NCBI RefSeq assembly: GCF_025465255.1
Contig: NZ_JAODNI010000220.1
Coordinates: forward strand, 49,033-113,032
DNA length: 64,000 bases
Direction: 5' to 3'
Source: Pseudonocardia sp.
GTDB taxonomy: Bacteria; Actinomycetota; Actinomycetes; Mycobacteriales; Pseudonocardiaceae
The notes under the pieces were generated by a model. It did no database searches. It saw only the letters and a program-made list of their open reading frames with translations, and was not told the origin of the DNA. Every line of letters begins with the position of its first letter. Position 1 is the stretch's first letter. Positions 16,506-23,805 of this stretch are shown here, piece after piece. Position numbers and translations under genes: made by a program.

Positions 16506-17006
16506 ATGCCACGCCCCACCCCGCAGGTCCCGGGCCCCGGCCAGGAGTCCGTGTGGGACTACCCCCGCCCGCCGCGGGCCGAGCGGATCACCCGTCGCGC
16601 AGTCGTCACCCACCGCGGCACGGTCGTCGTGGACACCGACGACCTGGTCCGCGTGCTCGAGACCAGCCACCCGCCGACCTACTACCTGCCCCGCACCGCC
16701 TTCACCGAGGGCGTGCTGCGCCCGGTCGAGCGCGAGACCTTCTGCGAGTGGAAGGGCGTCGCCCGGTACGTCGACGTCGTGGTGCCCGGCGCGCCGCCGC
16801 TGGAGGCGATCGGTTGGTGGTACCCGACGCCGGACCGCCGCTACCCGGAGGTGACGGACCGGGTCGCGCTGTACGCGGGCCCGTTCGACGAGATCACCCT
16901 CGGCGCCGAGAAGGTCGTCCCCCAGCCCGGCGGCTTCTACGGGGGCTGGGTCACCGACGAGATCGTGGGGCCGTTCAAGGGAGGCCCCGGTTCCTGGGGC
17001 TGGTGA
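16506..17006 (+). CDS. DUF427 domain protein
   Basis: 166 residues. The core ITRRAVVTHRGTVVVDT, the YYLPRTAF strand and the C-terminal FYGGWVTDEIVGPFKG are all typical of DUF427, a small beta-rich soluble fold of unknown function widespread in actinomycetes. Aromatic-rich (YYLPR, GWWYPTP), it may bind a small ligand, but no catalytic set is evident. GGAGG four bases before the ATG supports the start. It stands alone, ending ten bases before the convergent SdpI-like gene. Confidence 0.85.
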   Translation: MPRPTPQVPGPGQESVWDYPRPPRAERITRRAVVTHRGTVVVDTDDLVRVLETSHPPTYYLPRTAFTEGVLRPVERETFCEWKGVARYVDVVVPGAPPLEAIGWWYPTPDRRYPEVTDRVALYAGPFDEITLGAEKVVPQPGGFYGGWVTDEIVGPFKGGPGSWGW

Positions 17007-17016
17007 CCCGCCTGCG

Positions 17017-17445
17017 TCACGGGTTCGGCCGGCAGCCCTCGACGAGGGAGCAGCCAGCGCAGGCCCCGGCGCACGCGAACTCCGGCTGCTCGGTGGCCGC
17101 GAGCCGGGCCGCGGCCCGGTCCCCCAGCGTGCCGCCGGCCCCGGCGAGCAGGACCGCGCCGATGCCGCCGACCACGGTGACGATCCAGGCGAGCTCGGCG
17201 GCGGGGGCGGCGAGCAGCACGGCCGCGGCGACGACGAGCACGGCCCCCGCGGCGCCCAGGAGCGGGGCGGCGACCCGGTTGGCCAGCGCGAACGTGCGTT
17301 CCGACGCCATCGTGGCCGCGGTGTGCACGCCCGCGTACCGGTTGCGTCGCAGCCGCGAACACCCGCCGAGCACGGCGACGGCGAGCAGGGCGACACCGAC
17401 GAGGACGAACAGCACGCCGAGCACGAGGCGGAGGGTCTGCGGCAC
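17017..17445 (-). CDS. SdpI family membrane protein
   Basis: 142 residues with three hydrophobic helices (about 5-27, 60-80, 86-104). The loop RNRYAGVHTAATMASERTF is the family signature (SdpI-type proteins have RN..xGxRTxxT...). In Bacillus SdpI gives immunity to the SdpC toxin; whether that holds in actinomycetes is not known. The C-terminus has four Cys (ACAGACAGCSLVEGC), which is unusual and may bind metal. The GTG lacks a ribosome site and is preceded by TAACCT at six bases. Confidence 0.75.
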   Translation of the reverse strand: MPQTLRLVLGVLFVLVGVALLAVAVLGGCSRLRRNRYAGVHTAATMASERTFALANRVAAPLLGAAGAVLVVAAAVLLAAPAAELAWIVTVVGGIGAVLLAGAGGTLGDRAAARLAATEQPEFACAGACAGCSLVEGCRPNP

Positions 17446-17451
17446 GACACC

Positions 17452-17457
17452 AGGTTA
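17452..17457 (-). promoter_or_regulatory. Leaderless -10 of the SdpI-like gene
   Basis: TAACCT on the minus strand, six bases before the GTG at 17445. Confidence 0.5.
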
Positions 17458-17504
17458 GACGTCGTCCGCCGTCAACCCCGTCGCAGGCCCGCGGCCAGCG
17501 GCGT

Positions 17505-17510
17505 TACCCT
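17505..17510 (+). promoter_or_regulatory. -10 element of the leuS leader
   Basis: TACCCT ending six bases before the GTG of the leader peptide. The leuS transcript would thus begin at that codon. Confidence 0.6.
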
Positions 17511-17516
17511 GAGGGT

Positions 17517-17564
17517 GTGCAGGCGACCCGTCGGACCGGCCTTCTCGGCGCCGCGTCGAGCTGA
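17517..17564 (+). CDS. Leucine-containing leader peptide upstream of leuS
   Basis: Fifteen codons, GTG to TGA, reading MQATRRTGLLGAASS with two consecutive leucine codons (CTT CTC, 17541-17546). It begins at the predicted transcript start, so translation would be leaderless and immediate. It is followed by two mutually exclusive hairpins and then leuS. A stalled ribosome at the Leu codons would report shortage of charged leucyl-tRNA, the very product of LeuRS. This is an architecture read from the sequence; expression has not been shown. Confidence 0.65.
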   Translation: MQATRRTGLLGAASS

Positions 17565-17582
17565 GCATCCCCCGGCGCGGCG
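17549..17582 (+). promoter_or_regulatory. Leader stem overlapping the leader-peptide stop codon
   Basis: 17549-17558 can pair with 17573-17582 (ten pairs, one G-U). A ribosome stalled at the two Leu codons would cover its left arm. That frees 17569-17576 (CCCCCGGC) to pair with 17601-17609 (GCCGG, bulged A, GGG), which would break the terminator stem. Confidence 0.45.
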
Positions 17583-17612
17583 ACCCCTCCAGTGCCCTCG
17601 GCCGGAGGGGTC
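17582..17612 (+). terminator. Attenuator-type hairpin before leuS
   Basis: Perfect nine-pair stem GACCCCTCC / GGAGGGGTC with a 13-base loop, followed by AGTTGTGT, the most U-rich stretch of the leader. It lies between the leader peptide and leuS (start 17681). Confidence 0.6.
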
Positions 17613-17680
17613 AGTTGTGTCACAGCCCGATCCGTCGTCACCGGCGGGTCGTCACGGTTCTTTCACGAGGTGAGCGGGAC

Positions 17681-20557
17681 ATGACCACGGAGACCACCAT
17701 CGCCGGTCAGGCGGACAGCGGAGCGGGCGCCCCCGCCGCTCCGCCGTTCCGGTACGGCGCGAACCTGGCTGCGAGCATCGAACGCAAGTGGCAGGACCGC
17801 TGGGAGGCCGAGGGCACGTTCCACGCGCCCAACCCCGGCGAGCCGGGCTCCGAGCGCGAGAAGGTCTACCTGCTGGACATGTTCCCGTACCCCTCGGGCG
17901 CGGGACTGCACGTCGGGCACCCGCTGGGCTTCATCGGCACCGACGTGCTGGGCCGCTACCTGCGGATGAACGGCCGCAACGTGCTGCACGCGATGGGCTT
18001 CGACGCGTTCGGCCTGCCCGCCGAGCAGTACGCGGTGCAGACGGGCACGCACCCGCGCACCACCACCGAGGCCAACATCACCCGGTACAAGGAGCAGCTG
18101 CGCCAGCTGGGCCTGGCCCACGACGACCGGCGCTCCGTCGCGACCACGGACGTCGAGTTCTACCGGTGGACGCAGTGGATCTTCCTGCAGATCTTCAACG
18201 CCTGGTACGACACGGACGCCGCGCGCGCCCGGCCGATCGCCGAGCTGGCGGCGGAGTTCGCCGCCGGCACCCGCGCCACCCCGGACGGGCGTGACTGGTC
18301 CGCGCTGTCCGAGGCCGAGCGGCGCGCCGTGATCGACGGGTACCGCCTGGCCTACATCTCCGAGGCGCCGGTGAACTGGTGCCCCGGACTGGGCACGGTG
18401 CTGGCCAACGAGGAGGTCACCGCGGACGGCCGGAGCGAGCGGGGCAACTTCCCCGTGTTCCGCCGCAGCCTCAAGCAGTGGAAGATGCGGATCACCGCGT
18501 ACGCGGACCGGCTGGCGTCCGACCTGGACCGGGTGGACTGGCCGGACTCGGTGAAGGCCATGCAGCGCAACTGGATCGGCCGCTCCGAGGGCGCCAGGGT
18601 CCGGTTCGCGAGCGGCCCCGCGAGCATCGAGGTCTTCACCACCCGCCCGGACACGCTGTTCGGCGCGACCTACATGGTGCTGGCGCCGGAGCACCCGCTG
18701 GTCGACGCGCTGGCCCCGGCCGCCTGGCCCGCCGGCACGGACGAGCGCTGGACCGGCGGTGCCGCCACCCCCGGGGAGGCCGTGGCCGCCTACCGCGACC
18801 AGGCCGGCCGCAAGTCCGAGCTCGACCGCCAGGAGAACAAGGACAAGACCGGCATCTTCACGGGCGCGTACGCCGTGAACCCGGTCAACGGCGAGTCCGT
18901 CCCGGTGTTCGTCGCGGACTACGTGCTGATGGGCTACGGCACCGGCGCGATCATGGCCGTCCCCGCCCAGGACCAGCGGGACTGGGACTTCGCGACGGCC
19001 TTCGGGCTGCCGATCGTGCGCACCGTCGACCCCGGCGAGGGCTGGGACGGCGAGGCGTTCACCGGGGACGGCCCGGCGATCAACTCGGCGAACGACGACA
19101 TCAGCCTGAACGGGCTCGGCGTCACGGACGCGAAGCGCACGATCATCGACTGGCTGGCCGCGCAGGGCACCGGCGAGGGCGTCGTCCAGTACAAGCTGCG
19201 GGACTGGCTGTTCTCCCGGCAGCGCTACTGGGGCGAGCCGTTCCCGATCGTGTGGGACGAGCACGGCCCCGTCGCGCTGCCCGAGGACCAGCTGCCGGTC
19301 CTGCTGCCGGACGTCGACGACTACTCCCCCAAGACCTACGACCCGGACGACGCGAACACCGAGCCCGAGCCGCCGCTGTCCCGCGCGCACGACTGGGTGA
19401 ACGTCGAGCTGGACCTGGGCTCGGCCAACGGGGACAGGGGGTTCGAGGACTACACGCGCGAGACGAACACGATGCCCCAGTGGGCGGGTTCGTGCTGGTA
19501 CTACCTGCGCTACCTGGACCCGACGAACACCGAGCGGTTCGTCTCCGAGGAGGCCGAGAAGTACTGGGTCGGCAAGGACCTGCGGCGCGGGCCGGACGAC
19601 CCCGGCGGCGTCGACCTGTACGTCGGCGGCGTGGAGCACGCGGTGCTGCACCTGCTGTACTCGCGCTTCTGGCACAAGGTCCTGTTCGACCTCGGCCACG
19701 TGACCAGCGAGGAGCCCTTCCGCAAGCTGTTCAACCAGGGCTACATCCAGGCGTTCGCCTACACCGACGCCCGCGGGACCTACGTCCCGGCGGAGGAGGT
19801 CGTGGAGGACGGGGACGGCGGTTTCACGTGGAACGGCCAGCCCGTCGACCGTGAGTACGGGAAGATGGGCAAGTCGCTCAAGAACGTCGTCACGCCGGAC
19901 GAGATGAGCGAGCGCTACGGCGCGGACACCTTCCGGCTCTACGAGATGTACACGGGCCCGATGGAGGCCTCCCGCCCCTGGTCGACCCGGGACGTCGTCG
20001 GCCCGCAGCGGTTCCTGCAGCGGGTGTGGCGCAACCTGGTGGACGAGGAGACGGGCCGCTCCCGGGTCACGGACGCGGTGCCGGACGACGACACCCTGCG
20101 CGCCCTGCACAAGGCGATCGCCGGCGTCCGCGAGGACTACCCGGCGCTGCACTACAACACGGCCGCGGCGAAGCTGATCGAGCTGAACAACCACCTGACC
20201 AAGACGTACGCGTCCGTCGGGGTGCCGCGCTCGGTGGCGGAGCCGCTGGTGCTGATGATGGCGCCGCTGACCCCGCACATCGCCGAGGAGCTGTGGTCGA
20301 TCCTGGGCCACGAGGGCTCGCTGGCCTACGCCGACTTCCCCGTCGCGGACGAGAAGTACCTGGTGGCGGACACCGTCGAGTACCCGATCCAGGTCAACGG
20401 CAAGGTCCGCTCCCGGGTGGTCGTGCCGGCGGACAGCACGGTCGCGGAGGTGGAGGCGGCGGCGTTGGCGGACGAGAAGATCGTCGCCGCGCTCGACGGG
20501 GCGGCGCCACGCAAGGTGATCGTGGTCCCGGGCCGCCTGGTGAACGTCGTCAAGTAG
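17681..20557 (+). CDS. leuS: Leucyl-tRNA synthetase
   Basis: Class I synthetase of 958 residues that charges tRNA-Leu. HVGH is at 77-80 in the Rossmann core. The CP1 editing domain is in the middle, with the threonine-rich TTRPDTLFGATYM motif used to reject mischarged amino acids, and the KMSKS loop is KMGKS at 728-732. The zinc-type inserts are not resolved. ATG 17681 follows GAGG by ten bases; upstream codons in the frame run through the attenuator and are not family-like. Expression is probably controlled by the leader described upstream. A parS-like site lies inside at 19820. The stop overlaps the convergent HEPN gene by eight bases. Confidence 0.97.
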   Translation: MTTETTIAGQADSGAGAPAAPPFRYGANLAASIERKWQDRWEAEGTFHAPNPGEPGSEREKVYLLDMFPYPSGAGLHVGHPLGFIGTDVLGRYLRMNGRNVLHAMGFDAFGLPAEQYAVQTGTHPRTTTEANITRYKEQLRQLGLAHDDRRSVATTDVEFYRWTQWIFLQIFNAWYDTDAARARPIAELAAEFAAGTRATPDGRDWSALSEAERRAVIDGYRLAYISEAPVNWCPGLGTVLANEEVTADGRSERGNFPVFRRSLKQWKMRITAYADRLASDLDRVDWPDSVKAMQRNWIGRSEGARVRFASGPASIEVFTTRPDTLFGATYMVLAPEHPLVDALAPAAWPAGTDERWTGGAATPGEAVAAYRDQAGRKSELDRQENKDKTGIFTGAYAVNPVNGESVPVFVADYVLMGYGTGAIMAVPAQDQRDWDFATAFGLPIVRTVDPGEGWDGEAFTGDGPAINSANDDISLNGLGVTDAKRTIIDWLAAQGTGEGVVQYKLRDWLFSRQRYWGEPFPIVWDEHGPVALPEDQLPVLLPDVDDYSPKTYDPDDANTEPEPPLSRAHDWVNVELDLGSANGDRGFEDYTRETNTMPQWAGSCWYYLRYLDPTNTERFVSEEAEKYWVGKDLRRGPDDPGGVDLYVGGVEHAVLHLLYSRFWHKVLFDLGHVTSEEPFRKLFNQGYIQAFAYTDARGTYVPAEEVVEDGDGGFTWNGQPVDREYGKMGKSLKNVVTPDEMSERYGADTFRLYEMYTGPMEASRPWSTRDVVGPQRFLQRVWRNLVDEETGRSRVTDAVPDDDTLRALHKAIAGVREDYPALHYNTAAAKLIELNNHLTKTYASVGVPRSVAEPLVLMMAPLTPHIAEELWSILGHEGSLAYADFPVADEKYLVADTVEYPIQVNGKVRSRVVVPADSTVAEVEAAALADEKIVAALDGAAPRKVIVVPGRLVNVVK
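19820..19835. promoter_or_regulatory. parS-like sequence inside leuS
   Basis: GGTTTCACGTGGAACG differs from the parS consensus at three positions, with the central TTTCACGTG intact. It encodes Gly-Gly-Phe-Thr-Trp-Asn-Gly, so it may be chance. Confidence 0.3.
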
Positions 20558-21038
20558 TCCGCGGCCGCCGGGCGGGCCGGGCGGGGAGGCGGGTCGCCCC
20601 GCCGTCGGCCGGCGTGCTCCGGGCGGGGTCGTCGAGCCACTCGCCGACCGTGGCGACGACGCGTTCGGCGTCCGCGAGCGCAGCGTCCGCCTCGTCGCCC
20701 GGGACGGCGAGGAAGGTCCGGTCCGCGAGCACCGCGCGGTTGAAGAGCGAGCGGAGCAGCCGTCCGCTCATCGGGTCCATGGCCCGTTCGCGCACGACCC
20801 GGCGGACGAACGCGGACACGACGTCCGACGGCCGGTCCCGGGTCTCGCCGAGCGCACCCAGCGCCGCCTCCGCCGCGAAACCGGCGGCGTGGAAGGCGCG
20901 GGACACGGCCTGGGCGGGGTAGCCGCCGTCACGCAGCAGCCGCGCCGCGCCGAGCTCCTGACGGGCGCGGGCGATCCCCGGCCGGGGCAGGGCGAGCAGG
21001 TCGGCCGGTGGCCGGGGTGCCGGTTGCGGTTCGCTCAT
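20550..21038 (-). CDS. HEPN domain protein, partner of a nucleotidyltransferase
   Basis: 162 residues, alpha-helical. The helices ARQELGAARLLRDGGYPAQAVSRAFHAAGFAAEAAL and LLRSLFNRAVLADRTF match the HEPN pattern (a first helix pair with an aromatic/Ala-rich FHAA stretch, then an RxxADY-like helix). The catalytic RX4-6H motif of HEPN RNases is not clear, so RNase activity is uncertain. It begins 30 bp after the MNT-bearing gene on the same strand, the standard order of HEPN/MNT toxin-antitoxin pairs. The C-terminal 25 residues are Pro/Arg-rich and the stop overlaps the convergent leuS. Confidence 0.72.
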   Translation of the reverse strand: MSEPQPAPRPPADLLALPRPGIARARQELGAARLLRDGGYPAQAVSRAFHAAGFAAEAALGALGETRDRPSDVVSAFVRRVVRERAMDPMSGRLLRSLFNRAVLADRTFLAVPGDEADAALADAERVVATVGEWLDDPARSTPADGGATRLPARPARRPRTT

Positions 21039-21068
21039 CCCATTCGCCTGTTCATCCCGGCTGCCTGT

Positions 21069-21845
21069 TCATCGCAGTCGCACCGACTCGGCCTTCGCCC
21101 GGACGAGCCAGGGCTCGCTCGGCTGCGACATCGCGTCCTGGCTCACCGGCAGCGCCGTCAGCGTGATCCCGGAGCGCTCGGTGTGCGGCCAGAGCACCGC
21201 GTCCATCCGGCGCAGCTCGGCCCAGGGCGACTCCAGCTCGTCGAGCACGACGAGCAGGTCCAGGTCCGACTCGACGGACCCCTCCCCGCTCGCCCAGGAG
21301 CCGAACAGCAGGACCTGCCGCAGGCGCGGCCCGTAGAGCGAGGCGAGGTCCGCCGCGACGACCGCGGGCACGTCCTCGTTCTGCGGGGAGGGATCCGGAT
21401 AGCGCGCCGCCGCGCGCTCGGCGGCCTCCGGCTCGACGAGGCCGGCCTCGGCCAGCCAGTCCAGCGCCCGGCGCCGCGAACGGGCGTCCCGGAAGCGGTA
21501 CCACTGGTCCCTGACCTCGGGGAACTCGAAGAGGGTGTTCTTGAACCGGCGGAACGCCCCGCGTCCGTTGATGGCCCGGTCCAGCAGCTCGGCGGCCCGG
21601 CGGTGCTGCACGCCGGCGGTGAAGTCCGCCATGTCCCGGTAGCCCTCGCGGCCCTCGGTGGGCTCGATGCGGGCCCAGCCGGCATCCTCCAGGTCGTCCT
21701 CGGACTCGTCGACGCCGCTGTACTCCACGGGGACGTGCGGCACGACCTCCCCGGTCCCCGGGTGGATCCACCAGCTCGTCTCGGGTGTCCGGTCGTCGAG
21801 CGCCGTGCCGAGTTCCTCGAGGTTCACCCGCTCCGGATCCAGCAT
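21069..21845 (-). CDS. UPF0158-minimal nucleotidyltransferase fusion (HEPN/MNT-type)
   Basis: 258 residues. The N-terminal half (1-150) is a UPF0158 domain: TSWWIHPGTGEVV and then GRGAFRRFKNTLFEFP...W...R, as in stand-alone UPF0158 proteins. The C-terminal half (about 165-258) is a minimal nucleotidyltransferase, with GSWASGE (182-188) and the metal pair Asp194/Asp196 in ESDLDLLVV. In HEPN/MNT modules the MNT protein AMPylates and silences its HEPN partner; here the partner lies 30 bp downstream. UPF0158 fused to MNT is unusual. No ribosome site precedes the ATG; TAGCAT lies seven bases upstream, so it is probably leaderless. Confidence 0.78.
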   Translation of the reverse strand: MLDPERVNLEELGTALDDRTPETSWWIHPGTGEVVPHVPVEYSGVDESEDDLEDAGWARIEPTEGREGYRDMADFTAGVQHRRAAELLDRAINGRGAFRRFKNTLFEFPEVRDQWYRFRDARSRRRALDWLAEAGLVEPEAAERAAARYPDPSPQNEDVPAVVAADLASLYGPRLRQVLLFGSWASGEGSVESDLDLLVVLDELESPWAELRRMDAVLWPHTERSGITLTALPVSQDAMSQPSEPWLVRAKAESVRLR

Positions 21846-21852
21846 GCGCGGA

Positions 21853-21858
21853 ATGCTA
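21853..21858 (-). promoter_or_regulatory. Leaderless -10 of the UPF0158-MNT gene
   Basis: TAGCAT on the minus strand, seven bases before the ATG. Confidence 0.5.
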
Positions 21859-22551
21859 GCCCCGCAGGTCAGCTCTGGGCCGCACGACGATCTCGGTCAG
21901 GTGGGCGTCCGGCGAGGCGGTGACGCCGGCGAGCACCGCGGCGGCCACGGACTCGGGACGCAGGAACCTCGCGCCGTCGTACTCACCGCCCTCGTGCGCG
22001 ACGACGCCGCGCTGCATGTCGGTGTCCACCCGCCCGGGATGCACGGAGATCACCCGCAACGCGGGCTCCTCGGCCCGCAGGGCGTCACCGAAGGCACGGA
22101 GCGCGAACTTGCTGGCGGCGTAGGAGCCCCAGCCCGCGCGGGCCGCGAGCCCGGACCCCGAGTTGACCAGCACGACGTCGCCGCCGGTGGCCCGGAGCGC
22201 GGGCAGCAGCAGCCGGGTGAGCTCGGCGACCGCCACGACGTTGACGTCGAACTGTCGCCGCCAGGTCTCGGGCGGCGTCTCCGCGATGGTGCCCAGCATG
22301 CCGACACCTGCGGAGTGCACGAGCACGTCCAGGCGGTCGATGCCCTGGACGGCGGCGGCCGTCGCCTCCGGATCGGTGAGCTCGACGGCCCAGGGGCGGG
22401 ACCCGGGCAGCTCGGCGGCCAGCTTCTCCAGCGCGGCGGCGTCGCGGCCCCCGAGCAGCAGGTCGTGGGTCGGCGCGAGGGCGCGGGCGACGGCGGCCCC
22501 GATGCCCCGGGAGGCGCCGGTGACGAGGGCGAGCGGACGAGGATCGTTCAC
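21856..22551 (-). CDS. Short-chain dehydrogenase/reductase
   Basis: Classical SDR of 231 residues with TGASRGIG near the N-terminus for NAD(P) binding, the NNAG-equivalent HSAG, the catalytic Ser in VNSGSG, and YAASK (Tyr and Lys of the active site). The substrate is unknown. An upstream GTG at 22557 would add two codons, but TAGCGT at 22560-22565 is only two bases from it and eight from the GTG at 22551, so the latter is favoured as a leaderless start. It lies between the NlpC gene and the MNT gene; the promoter of the latter overlaps its 3' end. Confidence 0.87.
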   Translation of the reverse strand: MNDPRPLALVTGASRGIGAAVARALAPTHDLLLGGRDAAALEKLAAELPGSRPWAVELTDPEATAAAVQGIDRLDVLVHSAGVGMLGTIAETPPETWRRQFDVNVVAVAELTRLLLPALRATGGDVVLVNSGSGLAARAGWGSYAASKFALRAFGDALRAEEPALRVISVHPGRVDTDMQRGVVAHEGGEYDGARFLRPESVAAAVLAGVTASPDAHLTEIVVRPRADLRG

Positions 22552-22587
22552 GCCCACAGACGCTAACGCTCACGCCCGGGACCCGCG

Positions 22588-22642
22588 TCATGGAGCCACA
22601 ACGCGCTCACGAGGCCCCGGAACCCGCGTTGTGGCTCCATGA
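22588..22642. terminator. Long perfect hairpin between the NlpC and SDR genes
   Basis: An 18-bp perfect inverted repeat (22588-22605 with 22625-22642), loop 19 bases. It lies 26 bases after the NlpC/P60 stop on the minus strand and ahead of the SDR promoter, so it should end the NlpC transcript. It is followed by GCGACTCGCGGGG, a word that recurs in the 22-bp array at 54.4 kb. Confidence 0.75.
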
Positions 22643-22667
22643 GGCGACTCGCGGGGGGTGCTCGGCG

Positions 22668-23258
22668 TCAGACGCGGCGGGCGCTGTTGAACGGCATCGC
22701 GTTCAGGTTGCCGATCTTCACCGGCTGCCCGCTCGTGCTCGCGTGCACGACCTTGCCGTTGCCGACGTAGATGGCCACGTGGCTGACCGGCTTGTAGAAG
22801 AACACCAGGTCCCCGGGCTGCAGGTTCGCCTTGGAGACGGGCGTGCCGACCGCGGACTGCGCCCGGCTCGTGCGCGGCAGCGAGACGCCGGCCTGCTTGA
22901 AGGCCCACGACGTGAGGCCCGAGCAGTCGAAGGCCGACGGACCGGAGGCGCCCCAGCGGTAGGGGGCGCCCACCTTGCCCAGGGCCTTCTGGACCGCGGA
23001 GGCCCGGGACGCCGCCGGCGAGGCACCGGTCTGCGCGGCAGCGACCGCCGCGGCCGGCGTGGCGAAGGCGACGGAGGAGCTGGCGACGTTGCGGACGGGG
23101 GCGTCCGAGACGGGGGTGGTGGTGACGGCGGGGGTGGCCGACACAGCGGGGGCGGTCGCGGCGGTGGCCGGGACCAGGGTGAAGAGGGCGGCGGTAGCGG
23201 TGGTCAGCGCGGCGACGGTGGCGGTGCGGAGCGCCAGTGCAGGTCGAAGAGACGACAC
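22668..23258 (-). CDS. Secreted NlpC/P60 peptidoglycan endopeptidase
   Basis: 196 residues. A basic N-terminus and hydrophobic stretch (about 11-33) form a signal peptide, followed by a Thr/Ala/Pro-rich linker to about 85 and then an NlpC/P60 domain with Cys112 (FDCSGLTSWAF), His160 (VSHVAIYVG) and His172. It should cut the D-Glu-DAP bond of wall peptides, aiding growth or division; the exact bond is inferred from the family. AAGGAA six bases before the GTG supports the start. It is a single-gene transcript with a large, unusually AT-rich upstream region and a strong terminator. Confidence 0.9.
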   Translation of the reverse strand: MSSLRPALALRTATVAALTTATAALFTLVPATAATAPAVSATPAVTTTPVSDAPVRNVASSSVAFATPAAAVAAAQTGASPAASRASAVQKALGKVGAPYRWGASGPSAFDCSGLTSWAFKQAGVSLPRTSRAQSAVGTPVSKANLQPGDLVFFYKPVSHVAIYVGNGKVVHASTSGQPVKIGNLNAMPFNSARRV

Positions 23259-23805
23259 GCGGGTTTCCTTGTAGGTAGCACCGTCGAACGTGGACTGGAG
23301 CGCGCCGGTTCGGGGGAGAACCGGCGGTCGCGACAGCGGGGCGTCTGGACACTGCGGCCATTGGTGAGGGAGCCCTCGGCCGAGCCGCGCCCCGCCCGTT
23401 CGGACGGTGACCCCGAACCCGGCACTCCGGGTGAGCGCTGGTGTTCGTGGCCGTTATGCAAATTACGAACCTATTACGAGGTTTTGCCATGACGAAGGTC
23501 TCAGAAAGCCAACCCAATTTGGGTGAGCGTGCTCACGAGAAATGTGCTCGTCCGGAGTAATTACAGCGCTGTGCGCCACTCCTTCGACCGTCAACGACAT
23601 CGTTGCAGGTCGCGCACGTGACTGGTGTCCCCGTTATCTGCCCGTAATTACTCTGGGCGAGTGAAAACATTTCCGGTCCGGAAGCGTCACGAATATTTCC
23701 GGTCCTGAAGGGAAAGTGTCCGCCCAACGACGGCGGCCCCGTACCGCGGCGCTCACCAGGAGCGTCGCGGCCGGGGCCGCCGGGTGGATCAGGGTGCGGG
23801 GGAGG
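23259..23805. promoter_or_regulatory. AT-rich regulatory region upstream of the NlpC/P60 gene
   Basis: 547 bp without a gene. The part from 23450 to 23720 is far richer in A/T than its surroundings and holds many repeats. There are two ATTACGA direct repeats (23462, 23473), the palindrome CCCAATTTGGG (23513-23523) and GTGAGC-GT-GCTCAC (23523-23536). There is also an inverted pair GAGTAATTAC/GTAATTACTC (23555-23564, 23644-23653) and a 16-bp near-perfect direct repeat starting ATTTCCGGTCC (23669, 23695). No known riboswitch signature was recognised. Confidence 0.6.

Noticed and set aside
17446..17680. T-box riboswitch before leuS
   Set aside because: No T-box sequence or specifier-loop layout was found; the Leu leader peptide with a hairpin explains the region better.
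17663..20311. An 882-codon open frame antisense to leuS
   Set aside because: Shadow of the third-position GC bias; leuS has all synthetase motifs on the other strand.
23259..23720. Cyclic di-AMP (ydaO) riboswitch upstream of the NlpC/P60 gene
   Set aside because: Such genes often carry one, but the conserved 3' segment with CAGCTAAC and the GGGGAACC core are not present on the minus strand.
23533..23727. 64-codon minus-strand frame with a CATC motif
   Set aside because: It covers the palindromes and direct repeats of the AT-rich control region and has no ribosome site or homology cue.
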